64,000 nucleotides of DNA from G963677085 sp963677085 (GTDB taxonomy: Bacteria; Planctomycetota; Planctomycetia; Pirellulales; Thermoguttaceae). The notes below the pieces were generated by a model. The model was not told the origin of the DNA. It made no database searches and saw only the letters and a program-made list of their open reading frames with translations. Positions 1 to 9,123 of this stretch are shown here, piece after piece (the first letter of the stretch is position 1; each line of letters begins with the position of its first letter). The stretch is from NCBI GenBank assembly GCA_963677085.2, contig CAXXFH010000004.1, forward strand, positions 4,278,001 to 4,342,000, given 5' to 3'. Position numbers and translations under genes: made by a program.

Positions 1-1
1 C

Positions 2-1195
2 TTCGGATTCCTCGCTTAAGCCTTCCGCGTAGCCATACTTCTCTGCGGGAGTAGAGTACTCGTAGGTATAGTCCGAGTCGGCAGCCTCATCGCGATAACT
101 GTCGTCGTAGCTGTAGTCATCGTCGATCGTGGCGTCATAGCCGTAGCGATACAAGGCGCCTTCGGAGTAGGCCTCGGAGGCGTCGGTCGACTCATTGGCT
201 TGCGGCGTGGCTTCACCGTGGTCCGCGTCGCTGTCGCTGGGCTCATCCTCGTCGTACCAGTATTCCTGGTACCACTCTTCGACCGCCGGATCTTCGCCGT
301 AGCGATAGACATCTTCGCCGGCATCGTCGTAGAGATAGTCGTCGTGCTCGTAGCTATAGTCGCCGTACGAAGCGTCGTCCTCGGTGTCGCTCACGTAGGA
401 GCTGTCTTCGAGGGGACATCCCAGTTCGGTGAAAAATTCGTAGTAGTCGCCGATCAGGGGCGCCGAGGCCTCTTCGCCTTGGCTTTCCTCGGTGACCTCG
501 TCGGCGAAATCGTCGCCGTATTCGGCGTAGTAGTGCTCGTACTCGTAGCCGTCGCAATACTCGAGGTAGTCATCCTTGTATTCGGCGGCCGGGTCGTACG
601 AATACTCGCCTTCGGTGTCTTGGGCGTCGACGTTCTGGGTGTCGGTATCCTGCGCTTCAGTGTCGGCCTGATTTTCGGTCAGATAGGTTTCGTACTCGTT
701 GGAGTACTCAGCGTCGTAGTCGCCGTAGGGATACTCGTCGTAGCCGTAATCGTAGTCGTCATAGTCGTCGTAGTAGCTGTCGTCATAGTAGCTGCTGTCG
801 TAGCCGTATTGTTCGTCGTACTCGTTGACGTAGGCTTCCGGCGTCTCAAGGGCTTCGCCGTGGGCGTAGTCATCGTCGTAGTTGTCGTCGTAGCCGTAGC
901 CATACTCGTCGTAGTAATCGTGCTCATACTGGTAGTCGCCGTGATCGGCTGTGTCTTGGCTCAGCTCGTCGATGGCCGGCTCGGCTTGGCCGCCATCGTA
1001 TTGGCGCTGATACCAATCGTCCCAGTCTTCTGTTTGCTCGGCCTTTTCCATGGCGACCGATGCCTTCATGAAGAGTGGCACCTGAGGGCCGTAATCCATG
1101 GCTTCACAGAAGTGACCGTTTCCCGGTCCCAACGCCAAGACTGCACCACATACCATCGCAGTCAGCGTGGCTAATCCTAAGTGCGAACACCTCAT
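2..1195 (-). CDS. Exported Asp/Tyr/Glu-rich acidic protein, 3' end outside window
   Basis: An open frame of 398 codons starts with ATG at 1195 and runs off the left edge without a stop. The first ~30 residues look like a signal peptide (MRCSHLGLATLTAMVCGAVL, then an Ala/Gly-rich stretch). After about residue 60 the protein is almost entirely Asp, Tyr, Glu, Gly and Ser, in irregular units such as YDDYDDYDYGYDEYPYGDYD. It has almost no Lys or Arg, so it should be very acidic and probably disordered. No family is recognised. A Ca2+-binding or cell-surface role is conceivable but is inference only. The complementary strand shows a long Val/Ile-rich open frame that is simply the mirror of GAC/TAC/GAG codons. 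Confidence 0.7.
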   Translation of the reverse strand, partial: MRCSHLGLATLTAMVCGAVLALGPGNGHFCEAMDYGPQVPLFMKASVAMEKAEQTEDWDDWYQRQYDGGQAEPAIDELSQDTADHGDYQYEHDYYDEYGYGYDDNYDDDYAHGEALETPEAYVNEYDEQYGYDSSYYDDSYYDDYDDYDYGYDEYPYGDYDAEYSNEYETYLTENQADTEAQDTDTQNVDAQDTEGEYSYDPAAEYKDDYLEYCDGYEYEHYYAEYGDDFADEVTEESQGEEASAPLIGDYYEFFTELGCPLEDSSYVSDTEDDASYGDYSYEHDDYLYDDAGEDVYRYGEDPAVEEWYQEYWYDEDEPSDSDADHGEATPQANESTDASEAYSEGALYRYGYDATIDDDYSYDDSYRDEAADSDYTYEYSTPAEKYGYAEGLSEESE

Positions 1196-2102
1196 CTTCC
1201 CGTATCCTCCTCGGTAAGACCCGACCTGAGAGTGTGTGTTGAATTGTCCGAACGTGTTTCCCTGCCCACGCCCAGTGGCCTGGGTATTGCTGCTGGATAA
1301 CGGTATCGGGAAATTAAACTAGAGCCATTAGGCAATGCCGCATGCATACAGAACCTGCGTATGTCAAGTGGCGAGGGCAACTTTGGCGTTTGGTACGGTT
1401 CAGACAATCTTGTCGGTAGCCCGATCCGCAGTGGCCGAAGTGTCATTCGGGATGTCGCGATTGTAGCCCCACAAGAAGTGAAGATAGGCGGCCGTGGCAA
1501 ACTTTGCCGGTCGATGCGCCGTTGCCCGCAAAGTCTCACTTTGCTCCGAAAATTCTTATGAAAATCCGCAGGGGCCCTGGTCGACCTGGTTCGTCGATTC
1601 CGCACCATTCGTACCGATTTCGCAGTTTGCAGCGGCAACCCCACTGTTCTTCGTTTCCCTCGATAACGCAAGCTGGCATTCAATCCGTTTTGTCCAACCG
1701 ATATACTTCCAAGATTATGGCGTGCCACGCCCCCCCGGCCGCAGATGCGACGCGCGACATATTGCTACCGTGGCCCATACAGTGAGATATCAGGTACTTC
1801 GGGGCGGCTCCGCAGCTAGTACTTTGTTAACTTAAATTTACGGGTGCCACGGGCAGCTTGTGTGCCCGTGTTCGGCACTGGCTGACAAGCAGCCAGTGGC
1901 ACCCAACCCGTCATCTTAAGATTGCCAAAGCACTAGGTTGAGAGGCCAGGTCGAGAGGTCAGCCGTGACACCTGCGAGATAGACAAACCGCGACCCAACA
2001 GAGTAGATCGTTTCCGCGCCTCACATCGAACCCGGCGCGACAACACTTTTCGGCTGGCAGTCTTTCGGTTGGCAGCCCAGCCACCCTGGAAAATCCTTGC
2101 CC
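1196..2102. other. Intergenic region without a recognised gene
   Basis: About 900 bases between two divergent genes. Apart from the palindromic repeat at 1840-1906 no gene, RNA or clear promoter can be supported. Short open frames here have Arg/Pro/Ser-rich products typical of chance reading in GC-rich DNA. Confidence 0.5.
1840..1906 (+). repeat. GGGTGCCAC palindromic repeat, copy 1
   Basis: The outer arms GGGTGCCAC (1842-1850) and GTGGCACCC (1896-1904) are perfect inverted repeats. Inside are two smaller hairpins, ACGGGCA...TGCCCGT-like and CTGGCTG...CAGCCAG. Related copies lie at 4237-4320, 14523-14585 and 56141-56204 (opposite orientation), all intergenic. Confidence 0.8.
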
Positions 2103-4010
2103 ATGTCATTGCATGCCTTGATCAGTTTGCTGGTCACATTGGCCGTCTTCGTGGTGCTGCAAATGCGTCGCGGCGCGCCGACTGACGTCCTCTTTATGGG
2201 TGGGCTGATGGTGGTCACGTTGCTCGGTGTCGTCTCGCCCACCGAGGCGCTGGCCGGTTTCGCCAATCCGGCCTTGCTGACGGTCGGTGCCCTGTTCGTC
2301 GTGGCGGCCGGCCTGCAGACCACCGGTGTACTCGACCGGATCGGCCAACATCTGCTCGGCAATGCCCGAAATACCACCTCGGCCATGTGGCGTCTGTCTG
2401 TCGTGCTGGCTGGCACGTCGGCCTTCGTGACCAACACGGCCGTGGTGGCCATGTTTGTGCCCGTGGTACTCGACTGGTGCCGCCGCCGAGGTATTTCGCC
2501 CTCGCGGCTTCTGATCCCAGTTAGCTACTTAGCCATCATGGGTGGCACCTGTACGTTGATCGGCACCAGCACGAACCTGATCGTCAACAGCCTGCTGAAG
2601 GATCAGTATCAAAAGGAACAGTTCCTCGTGACCCAAGGCGACGGCCACTACGAGTCGCTGCCTGGCTTTCACGAGCAACTTCGGCAAATGTCGATGTTCG
2701 AGATCGGCAAAGTGGGGCTACCGTGCACGATTGTCGGCGCCTGCTGCCTGCTGTTGCTCCGCCGTCGGCTGCTTCCCAACCGTACCGAATTGCTCGAACA
2801 GTTCGACGAACGGCGGCGCGAGTACCTGGTCGAGATGCTTGTCCAGCCGGAATGTCGTCTGGTGGGCAAAACCGTGGGCGAAGCCGGTTTGCGACAGTTA
2901 CGTGGCTTGTTTCTCATCGAAATCAGCCGGGAAGACGAACTGATTACCCCGGTGACCCCCAGCGACATGATTCATGCCGGCGATCGCTTGGTTTTTACGG
3001 GCGTGGTAACCACGATTGTCGACCTGGAAAAAATCCCCGGCTTGGTGCCGGCGGCCGACTTAAGCTACGAGGTCCATCCTCACCAGCGCCAGCAACGGCA
3101 CCTTACCGAAGTGGTGCTGTCGAGTTCCTCGCCGCTGATGGGACGGACCGTGCGATCGGCCAATTTCCGCGAGCGATACAACGCGGCGGTCGTGGCCGTG
3201 CATCGCAATGGTACCCGGCTTCCGCGCAAGATCGGCGACATCGAACTCGAGCCGGGCGACACGCTGCTGTTGCAAACCCGGCACGAATTCGCCCCCCGCT
3301 ATCGGCACAGCCGCGACTTCTATCTCGTGGCCGACGTCGAGGGCTCGCAGCCGCGGCGCCATCATCGGGCCTGGTTGGCGGCCGGGCTGATGCTGCTTTT
3401 GATCGTGTGGCTGAGTCTCACCAGTTGGTTGCCCGACACGAGTCCCCTGGCTGGTTTCGCTTCGCCCGCCATCGCCGCGTTGGCCATTGCCGGCTTGATG
3501 GTTGTTTCTCACTGCGTTGCGGCGGCAGAAGCCCGATCGGTAATCGACCTCCAAGTGCTGCTGACGATCGCTGCCGCGTTGGGGCTGGGACAAGCGTTGA
3601 CGGTCAGCGGCGCCGCCGAACACATCGCCGGGTGGCTCGCCGGTGGCACAGGCGCTATGGTCTCGTCCGACTCGGCGGCCTATCCTTACGTGCTGCTAGC
3701 GGTGCTCTACTTGTTGACGGTGTTGTTCACCGAAACGATCAGCAACAACGCGGTGGCCGTAATGCTCTTTCCGATTGGGGTGGCGATGGCTGCCGCCAGC
3801 GGGTTGAATCCCCGCCCGTTCGTCATGGCGATCGCCCTGGCGGCGTCGATGTCGTTTCTAACACCGATCGGCTACCAAACCAACTTGATGGTGATGGGCC
3901 CCGGCGGGTATCGTCCGCGCGACTACCTTCGGGCCGGTTGGCCGGTGGCACTGCTGGTGGGCATCACCGCCTGGATACTGATCCCCGTTTTCTGGCCCTT
4001 TGAGCTGTAA
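2103..4010 (+). CDS. SLC13/DASS-family anion permease with two TrkA-C (RCK_C) domains
   Basis: 635-residue membrane protein. The N-terminal ~210 residues hold hydrophobic helices with the DASS-like signature GTCTLIGTSTNLIVNSL. The middle (about 240-410) contains two soluble segments of RCK_C/TrkA-C type (for example LVGKTVGEAGLRQLRGLFLI and LMGRTVRSANFRERYNAAVV). The C-terminal ~220 residues are again membrane helices, with the second half-repeat NNAVAVMLFPIGVAMA and SFLTPIGYQTNLMVMGPGGY. This N-half / TrkA-C / C-half layout is typical of SLC13-type sodium- or proton-coupled anion transporters (sulfate, di- and tricarboxylates); the substrate cannot be told. ATG at 2103 is preferred over TTG at 2097, with a weak purine-rich stretch upstream. 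Confidence 0.9.
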   Translation: MSLHALISLLVTLAVFVVLQMRRGAPTDVLFMGGLMVVTLLGVVSPTEALAGFANPALLTVGALFVVAAGLQTTGVLDRIGQHLLGNARNTTSAMWRLSVVLAGTSAFVTNTAVVAMFVPVVLDWCRRRGISPSRLLIPVSYLAIMGGTCTLIGTSTNLIVNSLLKDQYQKEQFLVTQGDGHYESLPGFHEQLRQMSMFEIGKVGLPCTIVGACCLLLLRRRLLPNRTELLEQFDERRREYLVEMLVQPECRLVGKTVGEAGLRQLRGLFLIEISREDELITPVTPSDMIHAGDRLVFTGVVTTIVDLEKIPGLVPAADLSYEVHPHQRQQRHLTEVVLSSSSPLMGRTVRSANFRERYNAAVVAVHRNGTRLPRKIGDIELEPGDTLLLQTRHEFAPRYRHSRDFYLVADVEGSQPRRHHRAWLAAGLMLLLIVWLSLTSWLPDTSPLAGFASPAIAALAIAGLMVVSHCVAAAEARSVIDLQVLLTIAAALGLGQALTVSGAAEHIAGWLAGGTGAMVSSDSAAYPYVLLAVLYLLTVLFTETISNNAVAVMLFPIGVAMAAASGLNPRPFVMAIALAASMSFLTPIGYQTNLMVMGPGGYRPRDYLRAGWPVALLVGITAWILIPVFWPFEL

Positions 4011-4061
4011 ATAACCCTCAAGGCGTGGTCGTTTCAGCGACCATGAATTTGCTGCACACGC

Positions 4062-4167
4062 TTATTGATGTTTGCATTGAAAATGATCCTCTTCGGAAAA
4101 CCGAACGCCTGGAAACCCAGGCTCCCGTTGGTCGCCTTCCGTTCATTAGCTATGCAAGCGTCAATAA
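4062..4167 (+). repeat. ~105-bp terminal-inverted-repeat element, copy A
   Basis: Begins TTATTGATGTTTGCAT and ends ATGCAAGCGTCAATAA, which are inverted repeats matching at 14 of 16 positions. The centre can fold on CCTGG...CCAGG and CCGAACG...CGTTGG. Copies B (28228-28332) and C (60431-60534, inverted) share the ends and the central CCAGGCTCCCGTTGGTC. Confidence 0.75.
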
Positions 4168-4236
4168 ATATGTGTGTACGAGAGAACCAAGCCCGTCCGA
4201 ACGCCGTATGATGTCGTGGCTAATACTTGTTTTGCA

Positions 4237-4320
4237 GGTGCCATTGCTAGCTTGTCCAGCAGTGTGCGACGCCAAAGCACGTTGGTTATAGTCACTGCTG
4301 GACAAGCCAGTAGTGGCACC
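4237..4320. repeat. GGGTGCCAC-family palindrome, copy 2 (long stem)
   Basis: 28-base arms at 4237-4264 and 4293-4320 are complementary at 25 of 28 positions (GGTGCCA...GTCCAGCAGTG and its complement), separated by a 28-base loop. It lies just upstream of the HtrA-like gene. Confidence 0.75.
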
Positions 4321-4407
4321 CCATTCACAAAATGAGGCTGAGCGACACTCGCACCATGTCAAACTTCAACCTACGGGTGTCACTTCCCTCGAAAGCCCTT
4401 GCTTGCC

Positions 4408-5685
4408 ATGAATAAGACCTTCGCCCTTTGCATTGTCTCGGCCATTTTGGGAGCCCTGGTGGCCATTGTCGTCTACGATCCTCCGGTGCCGGAGAATCCC
4501 TCTGTGGCGGAGGAGCATAATCCGGCAGTCACCCAACCGTGGAGGCCAGACGCCATCGCTTCGAGCGTCGATCCGGCAAGTGCCCCAGGTTTTGAGCACG
4601 CCAAAACGATCGCGGCCCCGGCTGCCGGGCAATTGGCTGCCGACCACTCGAATGCCGTTGCGACGAGAAGCCCCATGGCCAGTTTGCCCGACGACGGCCT
4701 CACTCCCGAGGGGCGGGTCAATGTGGCCGTTTATCAGCAAACCAACCGTAGTGTGGTCAACATCAACACCCGAAGTGTGCAGACCGACTTTTTCCTCCGC
4801 GAAGTCACCTCGTCGGGTGAGGGTAGCGGCTCGGTGATCGACAACCATGGCCACATTCTGACGAACTTCCATGTGATCGACGGTGCCCGCGAAGTGCAGG
4901 TTACCCTGTTCAACGGCAAGTCGTACCCGGCCAGCCTGGTAGGGATGGATCCGGCAACCGACACGGCCGTGTTGAAGGTCGACGCCCCCAGCGAACTGCT
5001 CTACCCGGTTACCTTTGGCGATTCGTCTCGATTGCTCGTCGGGCAACGGGTATTCGCCATTGGCAACCCCTTTGGTTTGGAGCGAACGCTTACCACGGGC
5101 ATCATCTCCAGTCTGAACCGGTCGCTGCCGGCGCGACACAGCAGCCGCACGATCAAATCGATCATCCAGATCGACGCCGCGATCAACCCAGGCAACTCGG
5201 GCGGACCGCTGTTGGACGCCCGCGCACGGATGATCGGCATGAACACGGCCATCGCCAGCAAGACGGGCGAGAGCGCGGGCGTGGGCTTTGCCATCCCGGT
5301 AAACACCCTGCTGCGGATCATCCCGCAGTTGATCGATAACGGCCGCGTCGTGCGTGCCGACATCGGCATCGGACGCGTGTACAGCACCGACAAGGGGTTG
5401 TTGATTGCTTCGCTTGAGCCCGACGGCCCGGCCGAAAAGGCTGGCCTGCAAGGCCCAAAGTTGATCCGTCGCCGAGAGCAACAAGGCCCCGTGGTCTACG
5501 AATACCGTACGCTCGACCGCTCGGCCGCCGACCTGATCGTGGCCGTCGACGGCAAACCGGTCAACTCGATCGACGACTTCCTCACCCTACTCGATGCCAA
5601 ACAACCGGGCGATAAGGTTACGGTGACCGTCATCCGCGACGGGAAAAAGCTCGACGTGCCCGTGCGGCTGGGAGCGGAAGAATAG
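4408..5685 (+). CDS. HtrA/DegP-like trypsin-fold serine protease with C-terminal PDZ domain
   Basis: 425 residues. The N-terminus (MNKTFALCIVSAILGALVAI) is a signal anchor, so the protease probably sits in the periplasm tethered to the inner membrane. The catalytic triad is visible as His155 (LTNFHVID), Asp185 (DPATDTAVLKV) and Ser264 (NPGNSGGPLL). A single PDZ domain covers about 320-420 and carries a short basic insert (KLIRRREQQ) between its strands. Periplasmic HtrA proteases degrade or refold damaged exported proteins. ATG at 4408 is chosen over TTG at 4399. The gene stands alone, transcribed away from the repeat-rich gap upstream. Confidence 0.92.
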   Translation: MNKTFALCIVSAILGALVAIVVYDPPVPENPSVAEEHNPAVTQPWRPDAIASSVDPASAPGFEHAKTIAAPAAGQLAADHSNAVATRSPMASLPDDGLTPEGRVNVAVYQQTNRSVVNINTRSVQTDFFLREVTSSGEGSGSVIDNHGHILTNFHVIDGAREVQVTLFNGKSYPASLVGMDPATDTAVLKVDAPSELLYPVTFGDSSRLLVGQRVFAIGNPFGLERTLTTGIISSLNRSLPARHSSRTIKSIIQIDAAINPGNSGGPLLDARARMIGMNTAIASKTGESAGVGFAIPVNTLLRIIPQLIDNGRVVRADIGIGRVYSTDKGLLIASLEPDGPAEKAGLQGPKLIRRREQQGPVVYEYRTLDRSAADLIVAVDGKPVNSIDDFLTLLDAKQPGDKVTVTVIRDGKKLDVPVRLGAEE

Positions 5686-5846
5686 ACGATCGCCACAAAA
5701 AGGCGGCTTCCCTGGCAGGCTACTGCTTTCCTCCCAGGACTTCGCAGTCCTTCTGAGACAGCCGGGCGAATTCTTGCCCTGTCCGACCACGGCGGGTTAA
5801 ACTACATCCTTCGTTGCCTCCCTGCCCTCCCCCCCTGGTCGCCTCC

Positions 5847-7556
5847 ATGCACACCTTCGGCCTTGTTCTGTTATTGTTCGCCGCCGTGACTGAAGATATC
5901 TCCGTACAAGCGATGCTCGATCGAGCGGTTGAGACGGGTGCCGATCGAGTAACGCTCCCGCAGGGCCGCGTGACGATCGACGGCAAACTCCACTTGCACG
6001 ATGCCGACGGTCTGGTGATCGAGGGACCGGAAACCACTCTGGTATTCAGCGAACACCAGGGCACCGGGTGGTCGTTCCGCGGCTGCCGCAATGTGACTCT
6101 TCGCGGTTTCACGATCGACTACGACCCATTGCCTTTCGTCCAAGGTCGCATCACCGCCCGGTCGGACGACGGCAAACGCTACGACTTCACCGTCTGCGAG
6201 GGCTATCCCGGCCTGCGAGAAGAAGACGCTGTGTTGTATTGCCAGGGGTACATCTTCGAGCCCGACCGACGACGGTGGAAGCCGTGGGTGCCCGACATTT
6301 ACGCCCGGCAGGTAGAGATCGTCGACGCCCGTCACGGTCGTTTCATCATGGGCTACGTGCCGAGGCACCATGAACTGATCGAAGTCGGCGATCGCATTGT
6401 GTTGACCCTGCGCTGCGGCAGCGGCATCCGCATGGACGATTGCGAAAACGTGCGGATCGAGGATGTCACGTTCCTCGCCGCGCCTGGGGCGGCCTACCTG
6501 GGCCGATACATGCGGGGCGACAACTACTACCGCTACGCCATCGAGCCCGGCCCCACGCCGCCCGGGGCAACCGAACCGCGGATGATCTCGACCTGCGCCG
6601 ACGGGCTAAATATCGCTTTCGCTACGCGCGGCCCGACACTCGAGAGCTGCAAGTTCTCGTTCATGGGCGACGATTCGGTGAACCTCCACGGCGTCGTGCT
6701 AACCGTGCTCGAACGGCCCAACCTCACCGAACTGCTTGTCGGCTGGCCGCATTCGCCCGAGCGGCTGGCCAGCGTAATGCCCCAAGGAGCCACGGTGCGC
6801 AGACTGCAGCCCGGCAACTACGAAGTGCTAGGCACGGCGAAGTTGGCCGAGTTCACGCCATTAAAAGAAAGGAAGCCCGAGCACCTTGAAGCGATACACA
6901 AGGTCTGGCCGCGGAATTCCGAGGGCCGGGGCACGGTGTTCCGTCTCACGGTGGTCGAACCGCTAGCCGCCGAGCCGGGCGATCTCCTCGACGTGCCCGA
7001 CAACAACGCTCCCGGGTTCGTCATCCGCAATTGCCTGTTCGAAGACCACCGTGCCCGAGGGCTACGCATCATGGCTTCGCACGGCCTGATCGAGCAAAAC
7101 ACCTTCCGCCGGATCAAACACAGTGCAATCACCCTGGGCGCTGAATATGACTTCTGGCGCGAAGCCGGCTGGGTCGAGGATATCACGATCCGCAACAACA
7201 AGCTCGAAGACATCTGCCGCGACGCCGATTTGTACCGCGACGGCGCCTACGTATTGGGTGCGATCAGTCTTTTCGGACGGACCGACCGCCGCAGCCCGTT
7301 GCCCACCTGGCCGGGCAATCGGAACATCGTGATCGAAAACAACACGATTCGCGACTGCCCGATGGCGGGCATTTTTGCCGCCGCCACGCGCGACGTGAAG
7401 ATCCGCGGCAACCGTCTCGACCACTGCTTTTACCGTCCCGGCGAGTCGGCCCAGCGCGGCCGAGGCCTCGACGTCCGCAGCCCGATCGACGTACGCCACG
7501 CCCGCGACGCGGTGGTGGAAGGCAACGAGATCGTCGACGCTGATGCGAGCGAGTAG
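5847..7556 (+). CDS. Secreted right-handed beta-helix protein (pectate-lyase-like fold)
   Basis: 569 residues from ATG at 5847, with a short signal peptide (MHTFGLVLLLFAAVTE). The body shows the stacked pattern of parallel beta-helix repeats, e.g. GLVIEGPETTLVF, CENVRIEDVTFLA, FVIRNCLFEDHRARGLRI, HGLIEQNTFRRIK, NIVIENNTIRDCPMAGIFAA and DVKIRGNRLDHC. Such proteins are usually polysaccharide lyases, hydrolases or epimerases; no specific active site is identifiable by eye. Its upstream region is pyrimidine-rich with no evident Shine-Dalgarno site. The start codon was chosen because it directly precedes the signal peptide. Confidence 0.85.
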   Translation: MHTFGLVLLLFAAVTEDISVQAMLDRAVETGADRVTLPQGRVTIDGKLHLHDADGLVIEGPETTLVFSEHQGTGWSFRGCRNVTLRGFTIDYDPLPFVQGRITARSDDGKRYDFTVCEGYPGLREEDAVLYCQGYIFEPDRRRWKPWVPDIYARQVEIVDARHGRFIMGYVPRHHELIEVGDRIVLTLRCGSGIRMDDCENVRIEDVTFLAAPGAAYLGRYMRGDNYYRYAIEPGPTPPGATEPRMISTCADGLNIAFATRGPTLESCKFSFMGDDSVNLHGVVLTVLERPNLTELLVGWPHSPERLASVMPQGATVRRLQPGNYEVLGTAKLAEFTPLKERKPEHLEAIHKVWPRNSEGRGTVFRLTVVEPLAAEPGDLLDVPDNNAPGFVIRNCLFEDHRARGLRIMASHGLIEQNTFRRIKHSAITLGAEYDFWREAGWVEDITIRNNKLEDICRDADLYRDGAYVLGAISLFGRTDRRSPLPTWPGNRNIVIENNTIRDCPMAGIFAAATRDVKIRGNRLDHCFYRPGESAQRGRGLDVRSPIDVRHARDAVVEGNEIVDADASE

Positions 7557-7614
7557 CAGAAAAACCTGCATCGTGCCGGGGAAAAATCGCGACGGAGAAA
7601 GTCGCTCGTTGCCG

Positions 7615-8529
7615 TCAGAAGCCGGCGTCTCGGATGAGTTCCCCGCCGGCCATGCTGCTGAGTGCTCGCCACGTTTCCAGGGCGATGTTATCGGAAACGA
7701 AATGCACGGAGCCGTCGCAGAGCACAACGTGGACTCCGCCCGGATGTTGGCTTCGCGCGGAAAAGTTCTGGGGATTGCTCGAAGTGGCCGCCTGGCACGG
7801 CCAGTCCGGCAAGTTTTGACTCGCCGAGGGACACCATCCACCGTCGAGATAGTCGGGCACGGGCGAATTGGGACCGTTGTGGGTAGTAAAGCCGCAGGCC
7901 GGGCCAAACCAAGTCAACCCTCGCAGATCGTTGTCGTTCTGTCCCTGACGAATTTCGCCAAGCATCAGCGTGTTGGTCGTGCCGTCGCGGATATTGGAAA
8001 AGCTGTAGGTGGGAATGTTGTCGATGACCGGGTCGTTCTGGTTATAAAACGGCGCCCGTTCGAACTCGACCCCATTTAGCGGCGAGGTCCGCCACACCGA
8101 GGTATTCCCAAGATTCACCGCGTAGTTGTAATTGGGTATGCGACCATCCAGCCAACTGGCCGTCGCCGTATCCGAGGGGCACGTGTAGGCGGCAATTCGA
8201 TTGCGGATCAGTTCCACATTTGGGGAAACCTGGTATCTGGTATCTTCGTCGTACTGGTCGTACATCGCCTGTTGCTCGATATAGGGCAGCATCGCGCGCA
8301 CCCAGCTACCCCAGTGGCGTCCATTGGCCGCGTAGGGCAGGCTCCCATGAACTGTGTGGTAGCCGTGCATTGCCAGGCCGAGCTGCTTGAGGTTGTTGCT
8401 GCAATGCATGCGTCGGGCGGCCTCGCGCGCACTTTGCACGGCCGGCAACAACAACGCGATCAGAATGCCGATAATAGCGATAACCACCAGCAACTCGACC
8501 AACGTAAACGCGTTTTTTTTGTATCGCAT
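7615..8529 (-). CDS. DUF1559 protein with pseudopilin-type N-terminus
   Basis: 304 residues. It begins MRYKKNA followed by FTLVELLVVIAIIGIL, the prepilin-peptidase site and N-terminal helix of type II pseudopilins, with the conserved Glu five residues after the cleavage point. The rest matches the large planctomycete DUF1559 family, including SAREAARRMHCSNNLKQLGL near the N-terminus and a C-terminal HPGGVHVVLCDGSVHFV motif. These proteins are believed to be assembled or exported by pilus/type II-like machinery; individual roles are unknown. It is the last gene of the minus-strand run starting at 13302 and follows a lipoprotein gene by 41 bases, a common pairing in this phylum. Confidence 0.93.
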   Translation of the reverse strand: MRYKKNAFTLVELLVVIAIIGILIALLLPAVQSAREAARRMHCSNNLKQLGLAMHGYHTVHGSLPYAANGRHWGSWVRAMLPYIEQQAMYDQYDEDTRYQVSPNVELIRNRIAAYTCPSDTATASWLDGRIPNYNYAVNLGNTSVWRTSPLNGVEFERAPFYNQNDPVIDNIPTYSFSNIRDGTTNTLMLGEIRQGQNDNDLRGLTWFGPACGFTTHNGPNSPVPDYLDGGWCPSASQNLPDWPCQAATSSNPQNFSARSQHPGGVHVVLCDGSVHFVSDNIALETWRALSSMAGGELIRDAGF

Positions 8530-8570
8530 AGCAACTCATCCTCGGGCCGTCAGCTGTTGCGTATCCGTCC

Positions 8571-9035
8571 TTAACGACTCGTCAGATCGAAATCGAAACG
8601 CCGCGGGCCCTCGCGTTGCACCTCGATTTGCAGCTCGCTTTGGGTGTTGTAACGCGGCGGAATACGTTCCTCGGGCAGGTTGCCCGCATTGTCGTTGTCC
8701 ATGCTGGGGGCAGAAGCGGTTGCCCCGTCGGACTGTGCCGAGGTAACGGAAACACGGTATTTCCCCGGGCAAAGCCCCTGCTGCCGTTCGATGTGGTAGT
8801 CGCCGTCGACAATCACCGCGCCCGTACCAACAGCAGTAGCTTTCCCATCGATCGGCTCGAAACGCACGGCGCCGCTTGGCAGCGGGACGCCGTCGAGCGT
8901 AACGCGTCCCTCCACGGCCAGCCGATCCAACGCATTATCGTCGCCGCAGCCGACGCAAACGAAACCGAACAAAGCCAATCCGGCGACAACCTGCAACCAG
9001 GCAACATCCCGGGTTCGATGAAACATCTCGCGCAT
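8571..9035 (-). CDS. Small lipoprotein, carboxypeptidase-regulatory-like
   Basis: 154 residues. The hydrophobic leader ends in a lipobox (FVCVGCGDD), so the mature protein should be lipid-anchored at Cys30. The remainder resembles the beta-sandwich transthyretin-like family found beside DUF1559 genes, with VEGRVTLDGVPLPSGAVRFEP and GKYRVSVTSAQ. It probably supports an exported neighbour, but the function is unknown. It sits between the FecR-LamG gene and the DUF1559 gene on the same strand. Confidence 0.85.
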   Translation of the reverse strand: MREMFHRTRDVAWLQVVAGLALFGFVCVGCGDDNALDRLAVEGRVTLDGVPLPSGAVRFEPIDGKATAVGTGAVIVDGDYHIERQQGLCPGKYRVSVTSAQSDGATASAPSMDNDNAGNLPEERIPPRYNTQSELQIEVQREGPRRFDFDLTSR

Positions 9036-9123
9036 GAGCGTAACGCGCCTCCGTAAGCGGCAAGCCGACGAACGTCTGCCTATTGTCTTCCCCCAAGGCC
9101 GATGCTCAACACACCGACGCCGT

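Noticed and set aside
200..1174. 324-residue Val/Ile-rich plus-strand open frame
   Set aside because: It is the exact codon complement of the acidic Asp/Tyr/Glu gene on the minus strand; a Val-only membrane protein without loops is not plausible.
1192..1728. 178-residue minus-strand open frame
   Set aside because: Arg/Pro/Ser-rich composition, no signal or family motif, no ribosome site; overlaps the start of the acidic gene.
2723..4003. 426-residue plus-strand frame within the permease gene
   Set aside because: Different frame of the permease, Arg/Gly-rich, no motif.
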